A stretch of 6,920 nucleotides of DNA from CBDVAK01 sp965371945 (GCA_965371945.1 CBDVAK010000189.1:1-6920), one strand, 5' to 3'. Shown: positions 1 through 6,119, counted from the stretch's first letter. Notes: generated by a model not told the origin, from the letters alone. A program made the numbers and translations.

Positions 1-302
1 TCCTCCCCGCTCAGACCCCGTTCCTGCAGAGACTCCCTCTCCACATACAGCTTGTTGATGTCGTAATCCCCCAACGCCTTGTAAGCCGGCGAAAAGTTCT
101 TCAACCCCGTGTCGGAGGCATCCTGCCCCTTGAGCAGTTGATAGACACCGTCGTCGACGAAGGCCATGGAAACGTCCTGCTCGAAGGCGGCCCCGATCAG
201 GGCGACCTCCAGTCCTTCCTGAGCGTATATGGTCCCGTAGGGTGCCCGCCGGTTCACATACATGAAACGCTTGATGGTGCCCGCGGATGAATCATCGCTC
301 AT
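1..302 (-). CDS. dsrF: DsrF, sulfur-transfer subunit of DsrEFH (3' end cut by window edge)
   Basis: DsrF is a DsrE/TusCD-family subunit of the cytoplasmic DsrEFH complex, which in sulfur oxidizers hands sulfur to DsrC. Translating the minus strand from ATG at 302 gives an open frame of 100 codons to the left edge, starting MSDDSSAGTIKRFMYVNRRA, with a DsrF-type core: GLEVALIGAAFEQDVSMAFVDDGVYQLLKGQ, split here as GLEVALIGAAFEQD (about residues 31-44) and VSMAFVDDGVYQLLKG (about 45-60). No stop is met, so perhaps a quarter of a typical protein of about 135 residues lies outside. A purine-rich AAAGGTGGG sits 8 nt before the ATG. The start is 22 nt after the dsrE stop, consistent with one transcript dsrA-B-E-F. 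Family assignment rests on sequence feel plus position; the gene order makes it secure. Confidence 0.9.
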   Translation of the reverse strand, partial: MSDDSSAGTIKRFMYVNRRAPYGTIYAQEGLEVALIGAAFEQDVSMAFVDDGVYQLLKGQDASDTGLKNFSPAYKALGDYDINKLYVERESLQERGLSGE

Positions 303-324
303 TGGTCAGTCCCACCTTTGCCGA

Positions 325-717
325 TCAGTCGCCGAAAGCCACCAGGCGATCCGAATTGATACCCGCCTCGATCAACTGACCGAGACCGGAGATCCTGAAT
401 CCCTCGGCCATGTTGTCGGCATTCTTGCCGTGGCGCTTCATTTCTTCCTCATCGACGATCCCGCGACGTTGCGCGGCCGCCACGCACAAGACCAGATCCA
501 GATCATGTTCGGCGGCCAGGGCCGACCAGCGTGCGACGATATTGCGATCGTCCTGCGGCGGCGTGGTCAGCCGGGTGCCGTTGTTGACGCCATCGTGATA
601 AAAAAACACCCGGAAGATCTCATGACCCGCCTGCAGCGCCGCCCGGGTGAACTGGTAGGCGCTGTCGGAGGCCTGATGCTGGTAAGGTCCTTCGTTGACC
701 AGAATCCCGAACTTCAT
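325..717 (-). CDS. dsrE: DsrE, sulfur-accepting subunit of DsrEFH
   Basis: This is the DsrE/TusD-like subunit of the DsrEFH complex, which receives persulfide sulfur and passes it to DsrC during sulfur-globule oxidation. The 130-residue protein has the usual length. It begins MKFGILVNEGPYQHQASDSA and has the family pattern of a beta strand followed by a helix. Cys78, in LDLVLCVAAAQRRG, is at the position of the catalytic persulfide cysteine known from purple sulfur bacteria, and it is the only cysteine in the protein. The ATG at 717 follows a strong AGGGGGA ribosome site that overlaps the dsrB stop region; the gap to dsrB is only 8 nt, suggesting translational coupling. Its presence next to dsrAB is the best evidence that the reductase runs in the oxidative direction. 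Confidence 0.95.
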   Translation of the reverse strand: MKFGILVNEGPYQHQASDSAYQFTRAALQAGHEIFRVFFYHDGVNNGTRLTTPPQDDRNIVARWSALAAEHDLDLVLCVAAAQRRGIVDEEEMKRHGKNADNMAEGFRISGLGQLIEAGINSDRLVAFGD

Positions 718-725
718 GGATCCCC

Positions 726-1802
726 CTAGAATCGGATATAGGTGGAAGAGTTGAGGCTCTTGCGGGAGCCGCGCCAGTTGTCGATGTGGTATTTGGTGAA
801 CGGCAGACCGGTGAGCTCGAAAAACCGTGGCCAGCCGATACGGTCGATCCAGTCATTGATACGCTCCCAATCCTTGGCGTCTTCCTTGTAGGTCTTGAGA
901 ATACGCTTGACGATGGCGGTCGCCTCGGGCCAGCGGGGAGGATTGTTGGGTATCCCCGATGCCACCAGCTTCTGGAAACTGGGTTTGCTGCGGGCGTTGG
1001 AGTGATTGCCGCCAACCCAGATCGCCAGCTTGGTGTGCTCCGGGTCGTTGATCTGCATCGGCGGGCAGGGCGGGTAGCAGGCGCCACAGCAGATGCACTT
1101 CTTCTCGTCGACTTCGAGAGTCGGTTTGCCATTGACCTGCGCGGGCCGGATCGCCGCCACCGGGCAGCGCGCCACCACCGAGGGTCGCTCACAGGTGTTG
1201 GCGACCAGATCGTGATTGATCTTGGGTGGCTTGGTGTGCTGAACATTGATGGCGATATCACCCTGGCCACCGCAGTTGATCTGGCAGCAGGAAGTGGTGA
1301 TGTGTACCCGGTTGGGCATTTCGTTGTTGCGAAACTCGTCGATGAGTTCGTCCATCATCGCCTTGACCACGCCCGAGGCATCGGTGCCGGGGATGTCACA
1401 GTGCAGCCAGCCCTGGGTGTGCGAGATCATGGCCACCGAGTTCTTGGTGCCACCCACCACGAAACCGGCGTCTTCCAGCGCCGCGATCAGCGGCTGAACC
1501 TTGGCCTCGTCGGTAACCATGTACTCGATGTTGCTGCGGATGGTGAAGCGCACGAAGCCATCGGCGTATTGGTCACCGATGTCGCACAGCCTGCGCAGCG
1601 TGAATAGGTCCAGGATGCGCTGGGTCCCGGCCCTGACGGTCCAGATTTCGTCACCGCTATGGGCGACGTGGAGCAGCACGCCGGGGCGCGGATGCTCGTG
1701 GTGCTTCCAGTTGCCATAGTTCTTGCGCATCACCGGGTGCATGTACTGGAACGGGTCCGGGCATCCCGATTCGATCGGCTCTCGCATGTCAGCAAACGCC
1801 AT
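726..1802 (-). CDS. dsrB: DsrB, dissimilatory sulfite reductase beta subunit (reverse type)
   Basis: This is the beta subunit of the alpha2beta2 siroheme sulfite reductase. In the cytoplasm of sulfur oxidizers it works in reverse, forming sulfite from reduced sulfur delivered by DsrC. I chose the ATG at 1802 (358 residues, starting MAFADMREPI) because GGAGG lies 5 nt upstream; a GTG at 1814 in frame overlaps that ribosome site and is unlikely. Visible cysteines, numbered from the ATG: C172, C173 and C177 (SCCQINCGG), then C204 and C213, forming the siroheme/4Fe-4S region, followed by a ferredoxin-like cluster C236, C239, C242 and C246 (CICCGACYPPC). The C-terminus ends in a Trp-rich helical tail. 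Between dsrA and dsrB are 93 nt containing two hairpins. No frameshift or missing segment is seen. Oxidative function is inferred from dsrE/dsrF downstream. Confidence 0.97.
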   Translation of the reverse strand: MAFADMREPIESGCPDPFQYMHPVMRKNYGNWKHHEHPRPGVLLHVAHSGDEIWTVRAGTQRILDLFTLRRLCDIGDQYADGFVRFTIRSNIEYMVTDEAKVQPLIAALEDAGFVVGGTKNSVAMISHTQGWLHCDIPGTDASGVVKAMMDELIDEFRNNEMPNRVHITTSCCQINCGGQGDIAINVQHTKPPKINHDLVANTCERPSVVARCPVAAIRPAQVNGKPTLEVDEKKCICCGACYPPCPPMQINDPEHTKLAIWVGGNHSNARSKPSFQKLVASGIPNNPPRWPEATAIVKRILKTYKEDAKDWERINDWIDRIGWPRFFELTGLPFTKYHIDNWRGSRKSLNSSTYIRF

Positions 1803-1844
1803 GGCTACCTCCACTCAATTTCCTGGTTCGTGGTCACGGCGCGG

Positions 1845-1861
1845 GGTCCGCCAAACGGACC
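1845..1861 (-). promoter_or_regulatory. Hairpin in the dsrA-dsrB spacer
   Basis: GGTCCG (1845-1850) and CGGACC (1856-1861) are a perfect 6-bp inverted repeat around 5 nt. In the dsr transcript it lies between the dsrA stop and the dsrB ribosome site. There is no T tract after it on the minus strand, so it is not an intrinsic terminator. A role in mRNA processing, stability or setting the dsrA:dsrB ratio is possible but not shown. Confidence 0.4.
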
Positions 1862-1884
1862 ACCCTACCGCTCTGCTTCGCTTC

Positions 1885-1897
1885 GAGCCCTGGGCTC
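1885..1897 (-). repeat. Palindrome overlapping the dsrA stop codon
   Basis: GAGCCC (1885-1890), T, GGGCTC (1892-1897) is a perfect 6-bp palindrome with a single central base, overlapping the TGA of dsrA (1896-1898). A one-base loop cannot form a stable RNA hairpin without opening inner pairs, so it may be chance. It is listed because it adds to the hairpin 24 nt further into the spacer. Confidence 0.25.
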
Positions 1898-3161
1898 AGG
1901 ACGCCATCGCGGCCTTTTCCTCGGCCTTGCGTTCAAACCACTTCTCGGCTTCCTCATCCCAGCCGTCCATGCGCACATAGGAACTTTCACGGGGGTGCGA
2001 AACCATGTTGGGATCGACGTCGATACCGATGCCCTCGAGAAAGTTCACCAGACCGATACGCTCGATCATTTCCCCGCAGCGCTCGTGTTCGAGACCGTTC
2101 TCGGCCCAGAAATCGATCGTTTCCTCGGCAATCTCGACCAGACGCTGGTAGTCCGCTTCGCTTTCCACCTTCATGAACGGCACCACCACGGTGCCCATCA
2201 AATCGCCGATCTTGAGGGTGCGCTTGCCACCCATCAGCACGGTGACGCCCTTGTCATCGCCGGGGGACAACGCCTTGTACATAACATTCAAACAGTGCAT
2301 GCACTTCACGCAGTTGCGGTTATCGATCTCCAGCTTGTCGTCATCGGTGAGCGACATACAGCTGGTGGGGCAGCGGGTGATCACGTTGTCGATCACGTAC
2401 TGGCGGCCCTTGGCCTCGACAAACTTGGTCACTTCCGCCTCGTCGACCTTAATCTCGTCGCGCCAGGTACCGATCACCGCCATATCGGCGCGTTCGATCG
2501 CGTTCTGGCAGTCGTTGGGACAACCAGAAACCTTGAACTTGAACTTGTAGGGCAGCGCCGGACGGTGGACGTCATCGGTAAAATTATTCACCAATTGGCG
2601 GTGGATGACCGCCTCGTTGGCGCAGGACTGTTCGCAACGCGCCGCACCCACGCAGGACATGGCGGTGCGCACACAGGGCCCGGCGCCACCGAGATCAAAG
2701 CCGTAGTCGTTGATCTCGTCGAAAAAGTGCTGGGTGTTCTCAGTGGACGTGCCGATGAACATGATGTTGCCGGTCTGGCCGTGAAAGGTCACCAGACCCG
2801 ATCCCCACTTCTCCCAACTGTCGCCGAGCTGACGCAGCATATCGGTGGTGTAGAAGTTTCCGGGTGGCGGCTGCACCCGCAGGGTGTGAAACTCGCGGGA
2901 CTTCGGGAACTGCTTGCCGACTTCGGAAAACCGCGGAATGATGCCACCGCCATAGCGGAACACGCTAACCGTGCCACCCTTCCAATAGCCTTTGCGGGTC
3001 TCGTACGAATGCTCGAGCTGACCGAGCAGGTCATTGGCAACCGCATTGATGCCCTCGTCCGGATGCTGGTCGCGCAGACGTTTGATTCCGGAAACGAAGC
3101 TCGGCCAGGGGCCGTTCTCCAGTTCGTCGAGCATCGGTGTGGGATGCTTGTCTTTGGCCAT
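1896..3161 (-). CDS. dsrA: DsrA, dissimilatory sulfite reductase alpha subunit (reverse type)
   Basis: This is the alpha subunit of siroheme-containing dissimilatory sulfite reductase and the first gene of the dsr operon. The 421-residue length is normal. The siroheme-linked 4Fe-4S motif is complete: C170-x5-C176 (CVGAARC) and C214-x3-C218 (CPNDC). A ferredoxin-type insert follows with C264, C268, C284, C287 and C290 (CPTSC and CVKCMHC). Basic residues in KFKFKVSGCPNDC precede the second cysteine pair. The ATG at 3161 has GGAG 9 nt upstream. The C-terminal part (about 330-400) is the usual helical tail, ending in a lysine/glutamate-rich stretch. It should pair with DsrB and exchange sulfur with DsrC. 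A leader of perhaps 170-300 nt precedes it, with stem-loops described separately. Intact, with no oddities in the coding region. Confidence 0.97.
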   Translation of the reverse strand: MAKDKHPTPMLDELENGPWPSFVSGIKRLRDQHPDEGINAVANDLLGQLEHSYETRKGYWKGGTVSVFRYGGGIIPRFSEVGKQFPKSREFHTLRVQPPPGNFYTTDMLRQLGDSWEKWGSGLVTFHGQTGNIMFIGTSTENTQHFFDEINDYGFDLGGAGPCVRTAMSCVGAARCEQSCANEAVIHRQLVNNFTDDVHRPALPYKFKFKVSGCPNDCQNAIERADMAVIGTWRDEIKVDEAEVTKFVEAKGRQYVIDNVITRCPTSCMSLTDDDKLEIDNRNCVKCMHCLNVMYKALSPGDDKGVTVLMGGKRTLKIGDLMGTVVVPFMKVESEADYQRLVEIAEETIDFWAENGLEHERCGEMIERIGLVNFLEGIGIDVDPNMVSHPRESSYVRMDGWDEEAEKWFERKAEEKAAMAS

Positions 3162-3335
3162 GGCTCGCGTCTCCGGCTGCTGTCCTTGGGTGACGATCTG
3201 GGTAGAAACCGCTCCCGGACTGTCTGCCCACGAGTGGATTCCGCTTCGAACTCCGGTTCCCGGCGACCATTTTCAGGCAACGCACCGGCAGGACACCGGA
3301 ATCATCTGTTCGGCGTGCTGTATAGAGTTTAAGAC

Positions 3336-3405
3336 TATGGCTTTCGGGCCATACCCTACTGAAGGGGTGTAAGACTGTTGGAGGGCTACCCCGAAAGGGA
3401 TAGCC
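3336..3405 (-). promoter_or_regulatory. Tandem stem-loops in the likely dsr mRNA leader
   Basis: Read on the minus strand, the first stem-loop is 3405-3384: a 9-bp stem GGCTATCCC / GGGGTAGCC with loop TTTC. It is continuous on this strand because a T-G wobble replaces what is a C-A mismatch on the plus strand, which favours a minus-strand RNA. A weaker ACCC / GGGT stem (3368-3353) follows. Then comes TATGGC-CCGAAA-GCCATA (3353-3336). Each main stem is followed by the same heptamer AGTCTTA: 7 nt after the first (3376-3370), and sharing its A with the end of the second (3336-3330). The copies are 40 nt apart. They would lie 170-240 nt ahead of dsrA if transcription starts beyond 3405. No known riboswitch class is recognised. 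Confidence 0.45.
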
Positions 3406-3431
3406 GCATTTGTGCAGCGCACAATACCAGT

Positions 3432-3456
3432 TTGTAATCTGCTTTGAGGATCACAA
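3432..3456. promoter_or_regulatory. 25-bp dyad, candidate regulator-binding site
   Basis: TTGTAATC (3432-3439) and GATCACAA (3449-3456) are inverted copies matching at 7 of 8 positions, separated by 9 nt. The dyad sits in the AT-rich middle of the divergent region. The half-sites resemble Crp/Fnr-type sequences loosely, but the spacing does not fit Crp or Fnr consensus sites, so the cognate regulator is unknown. Confidence 0.35.
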
Positions 3457-3482
3457 TGTTTATGGTTTATTTTCCGTAACTT

Positions 3483-3496
3483 ACTATATTCATAGT
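3483..3496 (-). promoter_or_regulatory. Weak candidate dsr promoter -10 within a palindrome
   Basis: ACTAT (3483-3487) and ATAGT (3492-3496) form a perfect 5-bp dyad around ATTC. On the minus strand it contains TATAGT (3488-3483), which matches the sigma70 -10 hexamer at five of six positions. The hexamer 16 nt upstream is TATTGT, a poor -35, so an activator would be needed. This would start a leader of about 310 nt. Other starts nearer dsrA are possible. Confidence 0.25.
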
Positions 3497-3568
3497 CTGC
3501 CGCGACAATACCCGTCGCTCGACACATTCGGCGACCGGCTGAATGTTATTCCCATTACCTTTGGTGAA

Positions 3569-3598
3569 CTGACATGCGCCGATCCCGGGGGCTAGAAT
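3569..3598 (+). promoter_or_regulatory. Sigma70-type promoter for the dioxygenase-Cas6 operon
   Basis: CTGACA (3569-3574) and TAGAAT (3593-3598) each match the sigma70 consensus hexamers at five of six positions, with an 18-nt spacer. The predicted start is near 3605, giving a leader of about 85 nt to the ATG at 3690. This is the best promoter match I found in the window. Confidence 0.5.
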
Positions 3599-3614
3599 AG
3601 CGATTCGATCGCGA

Positions 3615-3631
3615 GTATGCCGGTCGCATAC
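3615..3631 (+). promoter_or_regulatory. Perfect hairpin in the leader of the dioxygenase operon
   Basis: GTATGC-CGGTC-GCATAC is a perfect 6-bp stem with a 5-nt loop, just downstream of the predicted transcription start. There is no T tract, so it is not a terminator. Small stems with short loops are the kind of RNA that Cas6 enzymes bind, and this operon encodes a Cas6-family protein; any link is inference. An imperfect palindrome (about 3634-3649) follows it. Confidence 0.4.
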
Positions 3632-3689
3632 AGATATTCGGAAGTATATTGACAATGCGCAATCACCGCAGCGATGCAAACCGACACTG

Positions 3690-4616
3690 ATGACAGTCGA
3701 CACCGTCAACAACAGCGCGGTATTTCAGCTCGGGGCGGAGCCGGCCTACCGGCGTTGGCGCAGCTCCAAGTTGGCGGCTCTTGAGCGCAATCAGCCACAG
3801 TCGCTAATCGTGATCGAAGACCCGGCCAGGCTGAGTGAGCCGGAGCGGCAACGCCTGCGCTCGCAGATTGCGGTGCACAACTTCGCGCTGTACCAGTGCC
3901 GTGACCCGGCGGCAACGAGCAAGGACTCGATACGGCGGCTGGGCCGGCAACTGGGCCTGACCCGGCTGGACGGCAACCTGTGTGCCGACCAAGACCGTAT
4001 CACCAGTCTCAGAGTCCGCGGAGACGGGGCTCACGGGAACTACATCCCCTACTCCAACCGGGCCCTGAGCTGGCATACCGACGGCTACTACAATGCCCCT
4101 GGTGATACCGTGCGCGGTTTTATATTGCATTGCGCACGCCCGGCCGCCTGTGGCGGCGAAAACCTGCTGCTGGATCCCGAGCTGGTCTATATGCAACTGC
4201 GCGACATCGACCCGGCGCTGGTGGCCGCATTGATGAACGACGATGCCATGACCATCCCCGCCAACCACAGCGACGGCAGCGAGGTTCGTCCCGCCCGCAC
4301 CGGGCCGGTGTTCTCGGTCGATCCCGGCGACGGCACCCTGCACATGCGCTACAGCGCACGACAACGCAACATCGTGTGGCGCCAGGATGGCACGACGTTG
4401 CGCGCGCGGGATCTGATCACCGCTTTTTTGTCCGACCCGAGCCGGGCGGTGCGCCACCGCCTGCAGGCCGGACAGGGGGTGATCACCAACAACGTGCTGC
4501 ACGCGCGCAGCCGTTTTAGCGACAGCACGGATGCCGGGGCGGGCCGTCTGCTGTTTCGCGCCCGCTATCACCAGCGCATCGACGTTGGCACTACAGCGTG
4601 CGCCCGGGCCGCATAA
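3690..4616 (+). CDS. TauD/TfdA-family Fe(II)/2-oxoglutarate-dependent dioxygenase
   Basis: A 308-residue cytoplasmic oxygenase of the taurine/2,4-D dioxygenase superfamily, which couples 2-oxoglutarate decarboxylation to hydroxylation of a substrate that I cannot name. The iron-binding facial triad is visible: H129 and D131 in SWHTDGYYN, and H271 in TNNVLHARSRF. The 2-oxoglutarate-binding arginine is one of R286, R290 or R292 in GRLLFRARY. The double-stranded beta-helix core runs from about 105 to 295. The N-terminal 100 residues are basic and glutamine-rich and unlike typical TauD. The ATG at 3690 lacks a clear ribosome site, so the start is uncertain. It is the first gene of a plus-strand operon divergent from dsr; the next gene starts 15 nt after the stop. 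A sulfonate substrate would suit the sulfur context, but nothing in the sequence demonstrates it. Confidence 0.88.
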   Translation: MTVDTVNNSAVFQLGAEPAYRRWRSSKLAALERNQPQSLIVIEDPARLSEPERQRLRSQIAVHNFALYQCRDPAATSKDSIRRLGRQLGLTRLDGNLCADQDRITSLRVRGDGAHGNYIPYSNRALSWHTDGYYNAPGDTVRGFILHCARPAACGGENLLLDPELVYMQLRDIDPALVAALMNDDAMTIPANHSDGSEVRPARTGPVFSVDPGDGTLHMRYSARQRNIVWRQDGTTLRARDLITAFLSDPSRAVRHRLQAGQGVITNNVLHARSRFSDSTDAGAGRLLFRARYHQRIDVGTTACARAA

Positions 4617-4631
4617 CAGCCACACCCACAG

Positions 4632-5360
4632 ATGCTCGACAGGAATACAGGCTTGAGATTCCCAAACCAGAACATGATCGACCTCGGTGCCGAGAGTGGC
4701 GAAGATGCGACGATTTCGACCGCCGCACTACAAGCCAGGCTCATGACCCTGGACGGACAACTACGGGGGTTGGCTGCCGATACGCTGCCCCGGGAACGGC
4801 TACGACTGCAACTGGATGCCTGCCAGCTTCTTCTGGATCTCGAAGACAGCGACGAAGTCTGGCGACGCGCCCGTCCGGCATTCCAGCTCGCCCTCGACAA
4901 CCAGCTCTGGGAACCTGCGGTACGCGCCTGCGATCTCATCTTCCAGAGCGAGCACGTCAACGCACTTGCGGCGCTCGGGCAAGGCGTGTGGCTGGCGGTG
5001 ACCTTCCCGGTCGATCCCGCGCTGACCCTGACCCTGTTGCAGCACATCATCGCGGAAACACCTGACGAGGCTGATGGCGCCGCGGTGGCCGCCGCAACCG
5101 CGGCCTATGTGGTCGATTTGCGCGCCCAAGGGCGCGCGCACAACGACCTCAGTATGGAGGCGCTGCAAATGATGGGCACGGTGGCGCGGCGCCACGGCAA
5201 CGTCGATGGCCAGGCGGCATTCGAGACCTGGATGAAACGCCTGGAGCTGGACGAGCCGGCCAAATTTCTGGTCCGCTTGCGCAATGTCGTCGATGTGCTG
5301 GTGCAGGATGACTGGTGGTTCGACCGTGACCGGTTGCGGGACGCGCTGCCGGCGGATTAA
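4632..5360 (+). CDS. Conserved-looking hypothetical helical protein (242 aa)
   Basis: I do not recognise this protein. It appears soluble and almost entirely alpha-helical, rich in Ala, Leu, Asp and Arg, with no signal peptide or membrane segment. Repeating helix pairs (about residues 45-200) such as RLRLQLDACQLLLDLED and AVRACDLIFQSEHVNA recall TPR-like or other alpha-solenoid scaffolds, but no consensus TPR is clear. Two cysteines are visible, at DACQL and RACDL. The C-terminus carries an aromatic-acidic stretch DDWWFDRDRLRD (226-237). The ATG at 4632 has no ribosome site. TTG at 4653, preceded by AGGA about 9 nt away, is a plausible alternative that would drop seven residues. It lies 15 nt after the dioxygenase and 21 nt before the Cas6-like gene, so it is probably co-translated and may be a partner of either. 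Confidence 0.8.
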   Translation: MLDRNTGLRFPNQNMIDLGAESGEDATISTAALQARLMTLDGQLRGLAADTLPRERLRLQLDACQLLLDLEDSDEVWRRARPAFQLALDNQLWEPAVRACDLIFQSEHVNALAALGQGVWLAVTFPVDPALTLTLLQHIIAETPDEADGAAVAAATAAYVVDLRAQGRAHNDLSMEALQMMGTVARRHGNVDGQAAFETWMKRLELDEPAKFLVRLRNVVDVLVQDDWWFDRDRLRDALPAD

Positions 5361-5381
5361 GCGGATTCTACGGACACTGCG

Positions 5382-6074
5382 ATGAGCACTTACTGGCAGG
5401 AACCCGAACAGACGCTGGACGATCGGATCGCCGATGACATCACCGATCTGTCCTACCGGATCACCTGCCCGCGTCTGCCCATGGACCACGCCCACGAATT
5501 GCGGGCGGCATTGTCGATCGCGCTGCCCTGGATCGAGGACGATCCGGACGCCGGCATACACAGCATTCACGGCGCCTCATCCGGCAACGGCTGGTTTCGA
5601 CCCGACCACCCCGACACCGCGTTGTTGCAACTGTCGAGACGCGCGCGGATGGTGTTGCGGCTGCCGCGCACAAGACTGGCGGCTGCGGCGGCATTGTCGG
5701 GGATGACGCTCGATGTGGGCGGCTACCCGTTGCGGGTGGGCGAATGGCGGGAGAAACCGCTCAGCGTACTGACCACCCTGTTTGCCCGCCAAGTGATCAG
5801 CCCGGACACTGACGAGAACGCTTTTGTGGAACACTCGGTAGCGGAACTCGCTCTCATGGGTGTGCGGGTGCGCAAACTGCTGTGCGGGCGTGCCGGCTGT
5901 ATCCGCATGCCCGACCGGCAACTTCGCGTCCGCAGCCTGATGCTGGCCGACCTGGAAATATCCGAATCCATGCTGTTGCAGCAGCGCGGGCTGGGACCAG
6001 GCCGCAAGCTTGGCTGTGGATTGTTTCTGCCCCACAAGGGCATCAAGGCTGTAGTACCCAAAGACGAAGACTGA
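5382..6074 (+). CDS. cmx6: Cas6/Cmx6-family CRISPR RNA endoribonuclease-like protein, no CRISPR locus in view
   Basis: A 230-residue protein resembling Cas6/Cmx6, the Cas6 branch named after the Myxococcus type I (MYXAN) CRISPR systems. Cas6 proteins cut precursor CRISPR RNA inside repeat hairpins. Support: the C-terminal glycine-rich loop GLGPGRKLGCGLFLPHKGI (203-221), the family hallmark in the second ferredoxin-like fold; the preceding basic strand MPDRQLRVRSLMLADLEISE (176-195); and an N-terminal IHSIHGASSGNGWFRP block (59-74), whose H60 and H63 are candidates for the catalytic histidine. H36 and H38 are alternatives. The ATG at 5382 has only a weak ribosome site. It is the third gene of the operon. 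No array, cas1/cas2 or Cascade gene is in the window, so it is an orphan here. It could process another RNA, serve a distant array in trans, or be a repurposed RNA-binding protein. Confidence 0.82.
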   Translation: MSTYWQEPEQTLDDRIADDITDLSYRITCPRLPMDHAHELRAALSIALPWIEDDPDAGIHSIHGASSGNGWFRPDHPDTALLQLSRRARMVLRLPRTRLAAAAALSGMTLDVGGYPLRVGEWREKPLSVLTTLFARQVISPDTDENAFVEHSVAELALMGVRVRKLLCGRAGCIRMPDRQLRVRSLMLADLEISESMLLQQRGLGPGRKLGCGLFLPHKGIKAVVPKDED

Positions 6075-6119
6075 GGCGATTTCTGTCAACAAAGTTACCA
6101 GCGTACTTGCCTCTTCGCC

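Larger units (their letters stand above)
3162..3689. promoter_or_regulatory. 528-bp divergent intergenic region between dsrA and the dioxygenase operon
   Basis: No convincing gene is seen here. The part nearest dsrA (about 3162-3325) is GC-rich. The middle (about 3425-3500) is clearly AT-richer than the neighbouring genes, as expected for a promoter zone. Elements seen are stem-loops at 3336-3405, a 25-bp dyad at 3432-3456, a palindrome with a -10-like hexamer at 3483-3496, a plus-strand promoter at 3569-3598, and a hairpin at 3615-3631. A further loose inverted repeat is GTCGC (3514-3518) with GCGAC (3531-3535). The short open frames across it have no ribosome sites and no family resemblance. 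Confidence 0.7.

Noticed and set aside
786..1607. 273-codon open frame on the plus strand
   Set aside because: Antisense to dsrB; composition is that of a GC-rich shadow frame.
3281..3300. Direct repeat CACCGG / CACCGG near the dsrA leader
   Set aside because: Six bases repeated twice in GC-rich sequence is expected by chance.
1659..3332. 557-codon open frame on the plus strand
   Set aside because: It is antisense to dsrA and the start of dsrB, which have complete catalytic motifs. Its His/Val/Leu-rich translation is typical of the complement of a high-GC gene, and it has no ribosome site.
3410..3595. 61-codon open frame in the divergent intergenic region
   Set aside because: No ribosome site, low-complexity-free but featureless translation, and it crosses the dyad and promoter elements.
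3649..3654. Perfect TTGACA hexamer before the dioxygenase
   Set aside because: No acceptable -10 lies 16-18 nt downstream, and transcription from it would start almost at the ATG. The pair at 3569 and 3593 is better.
3804..4625. 273-codon open frame on the minus strand
   Set aside because: Antisense to the dioxygenase, whose iron-binding motif is intact; no family resemblance.
4800..5570. 256-codon open frame on the minus strand
   Set aside because: Antisense across two genes of the plus-strand operon; no ribosome site or recognisable domain.
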